Notes: a model not told the origin generated them from the letters alone. A stretch of 46,195 nt of DNA from Microcystis novacekii Mn_MB_F_20050700_S1 (GCA_007096045.1 SFAU01000018.1:1-46195), one strand, 5' to 3'. Shown: positions 33,635 through 42,383, counted from the first letter of the stretch. Program-made: numbers and translations.

Positions 33635-34726
33635 TTACACCCCAGCAGACCCCGAACCGATAACACTGCGCAGCGCCGGAGTTACCCCCTGAAAGGCCCG
33701 GCCTTCGGGAGTCATGCGATAGGCAGCTAACCAAGCTTCCGAATGGGGACCCATGGGTCTGAGTTCCGATTGGAATAAAATCGGGTCGAGGGCGGTTTTA
33801 AAGTCGTTATCGGCGACAAATTGCAGAATCCGACGACCGCTTTCCGCCATTTTTGCCCGTTGGGAGGGTTCGGCAACACCACCCAGATAGCGATTGGAGA
33901 CGATTTCGATTACATCCCATTTGGTATTAGCATCGAAGGCTTTTTTGATATCGGCTGCATCCAAAAGGTTGAGAACGGTATTGAGATAATGTCCAGTTTC
34001 CATCGTCAGGGCCAAAATGTTACCGTAGGTGGAGCGATCGAGAGCATAGCGCAGATCCAAGCCGATGCGTTGAACCGTGCCGATACTGCCAAAGGGTCGC
34101 TGTTCAATGAGAGTGCCGCCGCGAATTACTTCCCCGATCAATAAATCCCGGAAATATTGGGCAACGGCCACCATAAACCCGACTAATTGCCGATGAAAAT
34201 TGCGGTTAATGATCGCCCCCGAAGCTGGTTGGGCATTACCGTAGTTAAAGGCGCGACGGTAGGCCATCATCCGGTCGCGGATTGTATAGCGCAAAGGTTT
34301 CCATTTGTCAAGTAAATATAGACCTCGCGCCCCCGGTCCCCGTTGAATCCGCATCCGTCCCTCTCTAAACAGACGCTGCAGCACTTGGATGACTTGAAAA
34401 ACTTTCATCCGTTCGTGTTGGTAGATATAGTACAGTTCAGCGGCGGCGTGCAGTTGACTAGGAACGACGGAATCATCGAAATCCGGCTGGATATAGGGAT
34501 AGGAAACGTTCTCGAAGGGAATCGGTCCTTTGGGTCCAAATCCGATTAAATCGAGGAAACTATCGGGACTACTGGAACCGTCGGCAGCCCCCTTGAGTAG
34601 TTCACCGAAACGGTCTTCGAGTTGCTGTTCGTACTGTTGGCGCTCTTCCGGTGGCATCGCTCCTAATTGATCTCTCAAAAAGGTTGCCCACAAGCGTTGA
34701 ATGGTTTCTGTGGTGTTGTAGGTCAT
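33635..34726 (-). CDS. Hypothetical protein of the 32-41 kb cluster
   Basis: This is a 363-residue, mostly helical soluble protein without a family I recognise. The N-terminus (MTYNTTETIQRLWATFLRDQ) is followed by a charged helix PEERQQYEQQLEDRFGELL, a loop with GFGPKGPIPFENV, and a helical body with YYIYQHERMKVFQVIQVLQR and a basic segment (KWKPLRYTIRDRMMAYRRAF). There is no signal peptide. The region 34727-34928 (about 200 bases) separates it from the 345-residue gene and may carry an internal promoter. Its start is well placed. Together with its neighbours it looks structural or scaffold-like rather than enzymatic. Confidence 0.65.
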   Translation of the reverse strand: MTYNTTETIQRLWATFLRDQLGAMPPEERQQYEQQLEDRFGELLKGAADGSSSPDSFLDLIGFGPKGPIPFENVSYPYIQPDFDDSVVPSQLHAAAELYYIYQHERMKVFQVIQVLQRLFREGRMRIQRGPGARGLYLLDKWKPLRYTIRDRMMAYRRAFNYGNAQPASGAIINRNFHRQLVGFMVAVAQYFRDLLIGEVIRGGTLIEQRPFGSIGTVQRIGLDLRYALDRSTYGNILALTMETGHYLNTVLNLLDAADIKKAFDANTKWDVIEIVSNRYLGGVAEPSQRAKMAESGRRILQFVADNDFKTALDPILFQSELRPMGPHSEAWLAAYRMTPEGRAFQGVTPALRSVIGSGSAGV

Positions 34727-34928
34727 GGTTGGATTCCTTTAGGTTACTTGATCAGGGGTGAAATCAGGGGTATGGGTTTCATCCTGAGCTTCTCAGTATT
34801 TTTCTCCAAACAGTTAGAATTGATTGCCAGAACTTTGAGATTTTGTTTTTTGAATCGGTCTCGATTTGAGATACCTGTTCAGCCGAACTTTCCTGAATTT
34901 CTGAAAAAGAGAAATCTAAATTCCTTAG

Positions 34929-35966
34929 TCAGCCAGCAGCAGGACTTTGATGCTTCTGGAACTCATTGAATTTTTGAAGAAACTCTTGAAACCGTTGGGT
35001 TTTCGGTTTTAGCTGCTCATCTTTTTCACCGAACATCTCTTCGATCATCTCCCAATTGTTTTTATACAGTGGATCTCCCTGATCTAAAAGCTTCAAGAGC
35101 TCCCAAGCATTAACATCCTGATACACTCCTTGCAAGAAAAGCTGTTGTGGATTTTGGCGGTAAGGGTGATTGAGGAATAAGTAGGAAAGCAATCTCAAGG
35201 CTGACGGGTCTAACTGTTGAATTTGCTCGACTTTTTGTGTCAAGTCCTGAATAACTTGGGGTGAGAGTTGTCCGAGATTTTTCTTGACCTCTTCTCCAAT
35301 TTTATTGGTGAGAGAATCTAGGATTTTCTGATTGCTTGTCACCATTTGCTCAACTTTTGTTTCTAACTGCGCGATCTTTTCCTCCATTGCTTTCAAGTCC
35401 TGTTCGCCAGTTGGCTCTCCAGTGGAAGCTATAGTTTTAGTTTCGGGAAAGTAGGCGATCAGAGCCGTATGTAGGCTGTCAATATCGTAGACTCTTAGAT
35501 CGCGCCATCTTTCGAGTTGTTCTGGGCCGGCTGTCTCAGGGACTAAAGGTTGGCAAATTGGGTTGATAAAAAAATCCTTCAGGTTCTTATCTTGCGCGTC
35601 TATCAGGCCGTTCTTGCCATTGAGGTAGTTCTGACATTGGGTGTACCAGTTATACTGTTTAATCTCCTTCGCTGTTACCTGATTGTTAAATCGCTTGACC
35701 GCCTCCCCAATGCCACATTCACATTCCGTCAGTAGCGATCGCAACCAGAGAAGGACGTGTACTACGGTGAAAACATCTGCCGTCCTGCCTGAAGGCCAAT
35801 GAATAATCCTTGTCAGTGTCTCATTGATATTAGAGAGTCCCGTCTGAATTTCTTCCAATCCTACTTTTTGATTATCAGTAGGATGATTTTTCATTTGAGT
35901 TATTTTCGAGAGATCTTCAACGAAATCTATCAATCTCTTCTGAGAAGTCGTATTCATAGAAATCAT
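34929..35966 (-). CDS. Hypothetical coiled-coil protein of the 32-41 kb cluster
   Basis: This is a 345-residue protein starting MISMNTTSQKRLIDFVEDLS; the second Met (35957) is an alternative start. The first 150 residues are helical and include a Cys pair (TECECGIGEAV). A heptad-rich coiled coil spans about 195-250 (EEKIAQLETKVEQMVTSNQK and beyond), then a Gln/Leu-rich helical end. There is no signal, membrane segment or catalytic motif. The coiled coil suggests oligomerisation or docking to a partner. The family is unknown to me. It lies 88 bases after the 657-residue gene in the same direction. Confidence 0.65.
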   Translation of the reverse strand: MISMNTTSQKRLIDFVEDLSKITQMKNHPTDNQKVGLEEIQTGLSNINETLTRIIHWPSGRTADVFTVVHVLLWLRSLLTECECGIGEAVKRFNNQVTAKEIKQYNWYTQCQNYLNGKNGLIDAQDKNLKDFFINPICQPLVPETAGPEQLERWRDLRVYDIDSLHTALIAYFPETKTIASTGEPTGEQDLKAMEEKIAQLETKVEQMVTSNQKILDSLTNKIGEEVKKNLGQLSPQVIQDLTQKVEQIQQLDPSALRLLSYLFLNHPYRQNPQQLFLQGVYQDVNAWELLKLLDQGDPLYKNNWEMIEEMFGEKDEQLKPKTQRFQEFLQKFNEFQKHQSPAAG

Positions 35967-36054
35967 CCCCTAAATGATTGTTGTTTTCTACATCAAGACA
36001 AGTAATTTAAGTATCAAGTTCCTCATGGCTTGATCATGGCTTTTCCCCTGTTAT

Positions 36055-38028
36055 TTAAGGTATGCTAGGGGGCTGCTGTCGAGGATCGCCGAGATTGTAA
36101 GCAATAGTGTCTACTGCCTCAGAAATATCCTCTAGTTGCGGAGGCATCTTATCAGCAATGTCACGCAGGCTTTCTTCGTAGTTAGGTGGTAGAGCAACAG
36201 TTTTAAGTTCTTGTGGTTTTGTAGTTGTTCGCTTCTTCGCTTTGTCGATCATGTCTGTCAACTCTTTTGTATTGAACTGTATGCAAGATGGAGCCATTGT
36301 TTTCACTAAGTTTTCCCACTGTTCCTCCATGAGTTTTTGGATGTCCAACTCTTGATTCACTAACTTGATAATTGCTAATTGTTGTGGATAGTTTAGAGCG
36401 TTTTCATCCTCTGGAAGTGGTATTGGCGGTAGTGATGTTTGATGAGTTAAATCCTGAACTGGTGCATAAAGTAGCTTACGAACCTCCCACAAATAAGCGA
36501 GAATTTCTTCGTTGAGTGGATTGCGAGCATTTTCTTGAGTGGGAAGCAGGCTGACAACCTCTTCTAAGAATTGTCGCAACTGGTTGTCTGTTGCTAATGT
36601 AGAAGGAACATTAGGAGTTGCTTTTTTCTGGAGACAACCGAGGATGTTAGGATGTGCGATATCGGGGAAAAGGACAACATCGACAATATAGCTATAGGCA
36701 ACTGCTCGGTATTCAGGTTCGCCTTTTCCTTCATCGTCTTTTCCCACTGCGTAAAGATCGATCGCCCTGTCAAGATCGTAGAGGACTTTATCCAGCTTGA
36801 TCTGGCAGATAACCTGGTCAGGTGTGCAGCCACACTGCATATAGCAATCTAGCTTGTCAGCCAGCAGGTTGCGCTTGAGGACGAGGTTTAACATTCGTTC
36901 TTCTGCTTTGCCGAGAACTGACATCCCATAGAGACCATAGAACAAAATCGGCGGTCGGGCGAGTCGCAGCAGCCGGAAACCACCAGAAGGTTTGAAGGCT
37001 TCCACAAACAGGGACAAGGCTTGCAGAAAAGCGGTTAGAGGTGGAGATGGGGATACTGCGTTAGTACCGACGGTGACGAGGCGGTGGAGGCGTTCGAGAT
37101 CCAGTTGAGCGGTTGCACCCAGTTGGCGCAATCCCTCTACGCTACCTTGACCTGCCCGTTGGATGACGGCATCCATAATCCGGGACAGTTCGTTTTCTAC
37201 TAACAGGACGCGCAGATCTCCCTGTCCCTGTTGTTCTAGGGCTAAAAAGATCTCGCGGTAAGCTTCCAGTCCTCTAGGCCATTCATTGGGACCGTAAGCC
37301 TCCTGAGTCGCGCCCACCAAATTCCGCAGGGAATAAATGACCGTATCCCGGCGCACCTGCAACTCACTGTAGGGAGCCTGGAGCAAATACTTGCCGCCAC
37401 TGAAGCCGACATTAGCCAGTGCCTCACCCATCATCACTAAGAGGACGGAAGCCACTTCATCCAAACTCTGAGCGAACTTGCGATAGATGAGGCTCATAGT
37501 GGGAGTCAGCGCCCCAACCAGCCGCGCCAGGCGAGCATAATCCCCCAAGGTGCGACGGATGCCGAAGGTTTTATCCCGCTGTCTGGGATCAAGGGCAAAA
37601 CGAGCCGAATTCACCCCTTCCTGAATGGCAGAACGAACTGCCATCGCCCAGCCTTCCAATTCTGGGGTCACGTCCTTGAGGATGGAGTTGGTGGTCAGTT
37701 CCCGCAAATCCCGCTCCACATCATTGATCGCTTGCTGCATTTCTGCATCGGAGGATGTGGGAGCTTGCTGCAGGGGCATCGGTGTACCAGAAGCCAAAAG
37801 AAAGGGAACTCCCTCCGCCTCCTTGTTGATAGCTACTGCTCTAGGATTGTTTTTATAGCGGTTTAGTAATGCCTCTGCTATCTGTTTGGCATCATTAGGA
37901 TCGCTGACTTTTAATTCTCGCCGCAGAAGATTATCCAACGCCATACGAGAACTACTGTTCGGCATCAGGCCATTATTTTTGGCCATGGCACTACTATAAT
38001 TAAACGGATTGCCAGATGAAGTGTTCAT
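36055..38028 (-). CDS. Large hypothetical protein of the 32-41 kb cluster
   Basis: This is a 657-residue, largely helical protein I cannot place. The N-terminal 70 residues are polar (MNTSSGNPFNYSSAMAKNN). A helical domain follows (about 85-320), with moderately hydrophobic stretches such as VASVLLVMMGEALANVGF. A central PPILFYGLYGMSVLGKAEE segment and a Cys-rich turn CYMQCGCTPDQVIC (four Cys within 14 residues, about residue 400) come next. The C-terminus is Pro-rich. The Cys turn might bind a metal. It follows the metallopeptidase gene by 72 bases. The size, helices and lack of catalytic motif suggest a scaffold, which is inference. Confidence 0.65.
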   Translation of the reverse strand: MNTSSGNPFNYSSAMAKNNGLMPNSSSRMALDNLLRRELKVSDPNDAKQIAEALLNRYKNNPRAVAINKEAEGVPFLLASGTPMPLQQAPTSSDAEMQQAINDVERDLRELTTNSILKDVTPELEGWAMAVRSAIQEGVNSARFALDPRQRDKTFGIRRTLGDYARLARLVGALTPTMSLIYRKFAQSLDEVASVLLVMMGEALANVGFSGGKYLLQAPYSELQVRRDTVIYSLRNLVGATQEAYGPNEWPRGLEAYREIFLALEQQGQGDLRVLLVENELSRIMDAVIQRAGQGSVEGLRQLGATAQLDLERLHRLVTVGTNAVSPSPPLTAFLQALSLFVEAFKPSGGFRLLRLARPPILFYGLYGMSVLGKAEERMLNLVLKRNLLADKLDCYMQCGCTPDQVICQIKLDKVLYDLDRAIDLYAVGKDDEGKGEPEYRAVAYSYIVDVVLFPDIAHPNILGCLQKKATPNVPSTLATDNQLRQFLEEVVSLLPTQENARNPLNEEILAYLWEVRKLLYAPVQDLTHQTSLPPIPLPEDENALNYPQQLAIIKLVNQELDIQKLMEEQWENLVKTMAPSCIQFNTKELTDMIDKAKKRTTTKPQELKTVALPPNYEESLRDIADKMPPQLEDISEAVDTIAYNLGDPRQQPPSIP

Positions 38029-38100
38029 AATTTATCAGGGCAAGGAAAAAAGGTGTTGGGGTTTTTTCAGTGATCAGTTATCCCCTATATTCCTAAGTTT

Positions 38101-39384
38101 TCAGAGCAAAGCGGCTTGTATTTCTTTAAAACTGGGTGAAGATGGGGGAATAGGGGAGGTAAGATGGTTAATAACCCGATTGGATAACTGACGGGCGGGA
38201 ATTTGACCGGTAGCGAGGGCATAACTAGCGGCGCTGACCAGAAATCGCGGCGGTAAATCGGGGGGAACCTCTCCGTGGACTAATTGTCTAGCACCGGCTT
38301 GAATCGCTTTTTCATCATCTTCAGAAAAAGGGATAATATCGGCCAGGGCCTGTTGGGCGAGATTGCGACGGGTTTGATAGGCAATTTCATCCACCAGATG
38401 GGGAATCAATAATTCCGAGGTGGTTAACAGACGTGCCGGCAGACGGTGAAAACGATTAGGGTTATAGATTTGCTGCCAGACGCGCCGTAAGCGATCGCCT
38501 TCTTGACCAAATCCCATCCGTCGCAACATTTCCGCTAAGATCAAAATCCTCAGATATGCCGTCGGGTGCGCTCCTCCGGGACGATAGGTAAGGGTACGGG
38601 GAGCGGGATGAGCCAGAAAAAGTGCCATTCCCCAGGCCGCAGCTGGACCGGCTAATAAAATCGCCGCTAAATCGGCAAAAACTTCCTTATGCCAGCGTCC
38701 GTAGATGCGAGTAATGCCGGGGTCGCCACTGGTACCGAGAATGCGACGGATCACCGCTTGACGATTTTCCTGCCAGATACCCAGATCCGCTTGCAGATTA
38801 TGGGCTACTTCGTGGATAAAGACCGGTTGCCAGGGATTATCTCGATCCCAAGGGATGCGGATAATCGGGAAGGGATTAGGTTCTCCCAAAAGACGAGTCA
38901 GCAAAACTCCACGACGCATGGTAGCGGGCGAGAAACCGTGTTCCATATAACACAAGGGTTTGAGCATCGGTGCGCGAAATAATCCCGGGGAGGACTCGCG
39001 AATAGCCCGATAACAATCGATCGCGATCAGATCATGGGCGGCGAGAGCGGCGGCAAAAGAGGAACCCCTTTGACTAAAAATTTCAAAAAATAGGCCAAAA
39101 CTACGGCGAGCGCGGTCAATTTCTCGTTCTACCAGTGCTATATCAATCAAAACTCGCTCTATCGGTGACTCGTTCCACGTCCCTTGTAGATGCTGAAGAC
39201 GACGTTGAATTTGCCGATCGATCTTAGCCAGACGTTGATTAGCTGCCCGAAAATGGTCAGGAGAGGGAGCGTAGGGTAAATCTTGGGGGCGAATCCCCAC
39301 GGAAGCATAATTTACCCTGACTAGACGACGCGCTCGGGCCGTTAGATCTAAAATTTTATTGTCTAGAAAAGCTCTCGTTCCCAT
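38101..39384 (-). CDS. Putative gluzincin-type zinc metallopeptidase
   Basis: This is a 427-residue protein with the zinc motif HEVAH at residues 191-195 (context PVFIHEVAHNLQADLG) and, 39 residues after the second His, WHKEVFADLAA. This gives E234-x-x-x-D238, the third zinc ligand plus Asp of gluzincins. The segment HEVAHNLQ also recalls the HExxHxxQ of DUF4157 zincins. The N-terminal 130 residues are helical and basic. There is no signal peptide, so it probably acts in the cytoplasm or is exported by another route. It lies 24 bases after the second of two acidic/Arg-rich paralogues and could process them. No assigned family; the catalytic call rests on the motifs. Confidence 0.75.
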   Translation of the reverse strand: MGTRAFLDNKILDLTARARRLVRVNYASVGIRPQDLPYAPSPDHFRAANQRLAKIDRQIQRRLQHLQGTWNESPIERVLIDIALVEREIDRARRSFGLFFEIFSQRGSSFAAALAAHDLIAIDCYRAIRESSPGLFRAPMLKPLCYMEHGFSPATMRRGVLLTRLLGEPNPFPIIRIPWDRDNPWQPVFIHEVAHNLQADLGIWQENRQAVIRRILGTSGDPGITRIYGRWHKEVFADLAAILLAGPAAAWGMALFLAHPAPRTLTYRPGGAHPTAYLRILILAEMLRRMGFGQEGDRLRRVWQQIYNPNRFHRLPARLLTTSELLIPHLVDEIAYQTRRNLAQQALADIIPFSEDDEKAIQAGARQLVHGEVPPDLPPRFLVSAASYALATGQIPARQLSNRVINHLTSPIPPSSPSFKEIQAALL

Positions 39385-39408
39385 ACTGCCCCCATTGTGG
39401 CTGGTTGC

Positions 39409-40356
39409 CTAACTGCCTTGAATCCGAATCGTCACCGGTCCGCGCAGACGATAGCTATGGCTGCGGCCACAGGTGGGACAGGGTCGTCCCCTGGACATCG
39501 ATCGCGAACCAGGGCGGGATGTGGTCGTGAGCGGACGGGCTAAACGGCTCACGGTGCGAGGACTTTGGGCGACTCGGGCGGCGGCACGACCCACGGCAGC
39601 AGCCACAGATCGGGCGGGTAAACCTCTTTGGGCAACGGTACGACTAACACCGCGCACAATGCGAGGCACGGCTCTAGCGGCGGCCGGCCCTTGACGATGG
39701 GCGAGGGTGCGTGTAGCTTGGCTGACACTACTGACCAATTGCCGGCGAGTTTGCCGGGGTAGTCGCGAGATATTGGGCATGGCGGTCCGCAGGGCAACGG
39801 CGGAAACAAAGGGAGCGGCCGCATCGATCGCATCTTCGGTCTCGGCCAGGTCAAATAAGTCCTCCAAAGCCTCAAACTCATCGGCCTCATCGGCCAAAAG
39901 TCTTCCGGCCACGTTGGCAATACGTCCGATTAATTGCGCTTGCGGTATGGGGATCATACTGGCGATCGGCCCGACCACGCGGGCTACGGAACCAATTCCC
40001 CGGCCCACTCTTCCAGCAACTTGTCCGACTCTGCGTCCCACGCTGCGAGCGATGCGTCCCAAGCGTCGGAAAAACTCGTCCGTGTCCTCCTCGGCCAGGG
40101 CATCGGCCAGGGCATCCTCCAGGGCATCGAAACCCGAATCGTAGCCCTGTTCTCCCCAGTCTTCCATCTCGTCAAATCCCTGACCAGTGCGGATTAAACC
40201 ACCAATAAAGGCATCATCATCGGCTTCGGCCAGATCGTATTCCCCGAATTCATCCCCGGCATCGTAGCGATTGTAATGGTCGCCCCTTTGGGCGGGGCCT
40301 TCCACTTGATCGTAAAACAAGTCATCCATAACATCGGTTTCAAAGGCTTGGTACAT
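39409..40356 (-). CDS. Acidic-leader/Arg-rich protein, paralogue B
   Basis: This is a 315-residue protein of unusual charge layout. Residues 1-95 are very acidic (MYQAFETDVMDDLFYDQ, then DALEDALADALAEEDTDEFF). Residues 97-155 are basic and Gly/Val-rich (RRLGRIARSVGRRVGQVAGR). A second acidic patch spans 156-180, and 195-290 is an Ala/Arg-rich helical stretch. The end carries CPTCGRSH (a possible half zinc ribbon) and YRLRGPVTIRI. It shares FETDVM-DL, the DALE-DA-ADAL block, DEFFR, RQGPAA-RA-PRI and RL-GPV-I-I with the gene at 40391-41422, so the two are paralogues. There is no N-terminal signal peptide. The layout recalls precursor proteins with an acidic leader and cationic core, but function is unknown. 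Confidence 0.7.
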   Translation of the reverse strand: MYQAFETDVMDDLFYDQVEGPAQRGDHYNRYDAGDEFGEYDLAEADDDAFIGGLIRTGQGFDEMEDWGEQGYDSGFDALEDALADALAEEDTDEFFRRLGRIARSVGRRVGQVAGRVGRGIGSVARVVGPIASMIPIPQAQLIGRIANVAGRLLADEADEFEALEDLFDLAETEDAIDAAAPFVSAVALRTAMPNISRLPRQTRRQLVSSVSQATRTLAHRQGPAAARAVPRIVRGVSRTVAQRGLPARSVAAAVGRAAARVAQSPRTVSRLARPLTTTSRPGSRSMSRGRPCPTCGRSHSYRLRGPVTIRIQGS

Positions 40357-40390
40357 GATTTTTTTCTCCTAATTGCAAGGGCAGAAATAG

Positions 40391-41422
40391 CTATAGGCGC
40401 GTGATCATAATTTCCACCGGTCCCTGTAGTCTTAGGCGCTGGGGCAGACCACCGCGACCGGGACCGGGGCGAACAGAAGTTCTTCTCATCCCCGGGGCGG
40501 GACGGGATAACTGCCGTACTAAACGGGGTTGCGCCGCCACTCTCGCCCCGGTTTGTCGGATAGCTTGCGGTAAGCGACTGGGGGATAAACGACGACGAGC
40601 GGCGGTTTGTCCGACACTCTGAGCTATCCTCGGCAAAGCTCGCAGGGCAGCTGGTCCCTGACGGCGGACTAGATTTTGAGCCACTTGGGTGGTACTGCGA
40701 ACGATCTGACGGCGGAGAGGGCTACTAAGGGCGGCACGGCGCAGCGCCGGTCTAACCATAGTCCGGGCTGCCATACCAGCTAGTACGGGTAAAGCCTCAT
40801 CTAGCTCCTCATCGGCAAATAAATCAGCTAAGTCTTCTAGGGCATCCAATTCATCAAAGCCCTGGGCGGCATACTGTTGCAGCAGCGGCGCTATTTGCCC
40901 CAAAATGCCGGCTAAGGGATTGGCAGCCCGGCCGGCACGTCCCGCCACTCGCTGCACTTGGCCCGCCACTCGCTGCACCTGTCCAGCTACTCGTCCGGCA
41001 GTTTGGACCGCCCGTCCCACCCCCCGGGCTACCCGGCCGGCAGTGGTGGCTCCCCGTCGGGCTGCCCCCGCCACCCGGCTAATTCCTCCTAATAATTGTC
41101 GGAAAAATTCGTCGCTGTCTTCTGCGTCTAGGGCATCGGCAACTGCCTCTTCTAGGGCATCCCAATCATTGGCTCCGCTATCGATGAGGTAATCATCGCC
41201 GAAATCTTCCCCTAATTCCGCCTCGTATTCGTCTTCCCCCAGAAAGCCCTCTTCTCCCAGATCTTCCCATCCTAATTGCTCTTCGCCAAAACTATCTTCG
41301 GTCTCGAATCCTTCAAAACCCTCGCCTTCCATCCCGTCCCAGGCATCAAAGGCTCCCTCATCGGCAAAGGAGGAATTAGCGGCTAAATCCTCCATAACAT
41401 CACTTTCAAAAGGCTGATCCAT
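40391..41422 (-). CDS. Acidic-leader/Arg-rich protein, paralogue A
   Basis: This is a 343-residue protein. Residues 1-105 are strongly acidic (MDQPFESDVMEDL; EGEGFEGFETEDSFGEEQL; DALEEAVADALDAEDSDEFF). A basic, Gly/Ala/Val/Arg-rich segment spans 108-175 with a short tandem repeat AGQVQRV (about 146-159). A second acidic block lies at 188-210, then an Arg-rich helical tract (213-330), ending LRLQGPVEIMITRL. Blocks shared with the 315-residue paralogue are in the same order and about the same spacing. No cysteine is seen. It is the first gene of the cluster, 34 bases before its paralogue. The conserved DEFFR at the acid-to-base junction (residues 104-108) is the obvious candidate processing or recognition site; this is inference. 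Confidence 0.7.
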   Translation of the reverse strand: MDQPFESDVMEDLAANSSFADEGAFDAWDGMEGEGFEGFETEDSFGEEQLGWEDLGEEGFLGEDEYEAELGEDFGDDYLIDSGANDWDALEEAVADALDAEDSDEFFRQLLGGISRVAGAARRGATTAGRVARGVGRAVQTAGRVAGQVQRVAGQVQRVAGRAGRAANPLAGILGQIAPLLQQYAAQGFDELDALEDLADLFADEELDEALPVLAGMAARTMVRPALRRAALSSPLRRQIVRSTTQVAQNLVRRQGPAALRALPRIAQSVGQTAARRRLSPSRLPQAIRQTGARVAAQPRLVRQLSRPAPGMRRTSVRPGPGRGGLPQRLRLQGPVEIMITRL

Positions 41423-41489
41423 ATAAGTACCTTCCTGAGCGCAAGTAGTCGCTAAAATGTCGATAAAATTAAGAACAATTTCGACAGCA

Positions 41490-41504
41490 TTAGGTCAGAC
41501 CTAA
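41490..41504. promoter_or_regulatory. Candidate operator dyad upstream of the cluster
   Basis: TTAGGTC and GACCTAA form a perfect 7-bp inverted repeat around one central base, 68-82 bases upstream of the first gene of the array. The position suits a repressor or activator site. No regulator can be named. Confidence 0.35.
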
Positions 41505-41748
41505 CCTTGTCTGTCTTCTCGTATTTCACTTGGTTTGAGATCAAGAGCTAGAGCGGGATTTTGCTAAGGAGTATTTTGCTATCTAGCTCTCTATTACTGT
41601 TTAGGATAGATTGTTCCTCTCCCTCTTACCAGTCACACGATCTAGGTCACTTATTTGGTGTAACTCATTTAAGGGACGTTTTAGTAATTTTCAATAGTCG
41701 TGACTGACATCTGCCAGCGCAATTCTTCTCTCAGAGCGAAATTGCGCC

Positions 41749-41888
41749 GGCTCTTCGGTTTGTGTTATGCAATAGACGGAGGTTATAAGAGATGGAACCC
41801 TTATAGAGAAAGGCATTTAGCGATTTTTGTCAATTATTTTTGTTCTAGAGCGAACTAATCAATTACCATAACAAGTCCCGAAGAGCCA
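41749..41888. mobile_element. MITE copy 1 (ISL3-like ends), with 8-bp target duplication
   Basis: This 140-bp non-coding element begins GGCTCTTCGGTT and ends CCCGAAGAGCC, with terminal inverted repeats of about 10 bases. ATTGCGCC is exactly duplicated on both sides (41741-41748 and 41889-41896), proving insertion. GGCTCTT ends and 8-bp duplications fit the ISL3 family, so an ISL3-type transposase elsewhere probably moved it. Its interior matches the copy at 42248-42383. Confidence 0.88.
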
Positions 41889-42071
41889 TTGCGCCTTAGA
41901 ATAGACCTCTTGCAAAAATCAAAAATTGTTGTGAGGGTTAGGAGTCAGTAGCCGGTCGTCAGTAGTCAGGAGAATTAAGAATGAATAATAAGCAATTAAA
42001 TGCTCTATTTAGTGATTTTATGCAATTTTATGCCTATTTTTCTCATTTTTGAACCATCAAAAATTAATTAT

Positions 42072-42112
42072 GCAAAAGTAATGACCAACTAAGTCTGTCA
42101 TTACTTTTGCAA
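42072..42112. repeat. Perfect 15-bp hairpin
   Basis: TGCAAAAGTAATGAC (42072-42086) is perfectly inverted at 42098-42112, with an 11-base loop. There is no T-run and no gene next to it. It may be a very short palindromic element or a relic of IS ends. Confidence 0.55.
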
Positions 42113-42247
42113 AATGATATTAGATTTCCTGTAAAAAATTTAAAAACCTCTGGTTGAGTCAGCATTTCCGAGTCAGCCGTCAAAAGGAAAAAATACAAAC
42201 CAAAGAGTTTTTGAACTGAAAGAATCCTTATTGATCGAACAAAATGC

Positions 42248-42383
42248 GGCTCTTCGGTTTATGTTATGCAATGAACGGGGGTTATAGAGGATGTAACCCT
42301 TGTATAGAAAGGCATTTAGCGATTTTTGTCAATTATTTTTGTCTAGAGCGAACTAATCAATTAAGACCAAGTAACGAAGAGCC
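42248..42383. mobile_element. MITE copy 2 (ISL3-like ends), with 8-bp target duplication
   Basis: This 136-bp relative of 41749-41888 begins GGCTCTTCGGTT and ends ACGAAGAGCC. The 8-bp duplication CAAAATGC lies at 42240-42247 and 42384-42391, exact. The interior block AGAAAGGCATTTAGCGATTT is the same in both copies. It has no coding capacity of its own. Confidence 0.88.

Noticed and set aside
39473..41192. Several plus-strand open frames (for example 39707-40144 and 40905-41192)
   Set aside because: The region is GC-rich and encodes Arg/Ala-rich proteins on the minus strand. The opposite frames are open only because of that bias and give Ala/Arg/Thr-rich nonsense.
32212..41422. Contractile injection system or phage-tail locus
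   Set aside because: The peptidase motif recalls DUF4157 and the acidic/basic proteins look effector-like. However, no sheath, tube, baseplate, LysM/spike or AAA+ gene is present.
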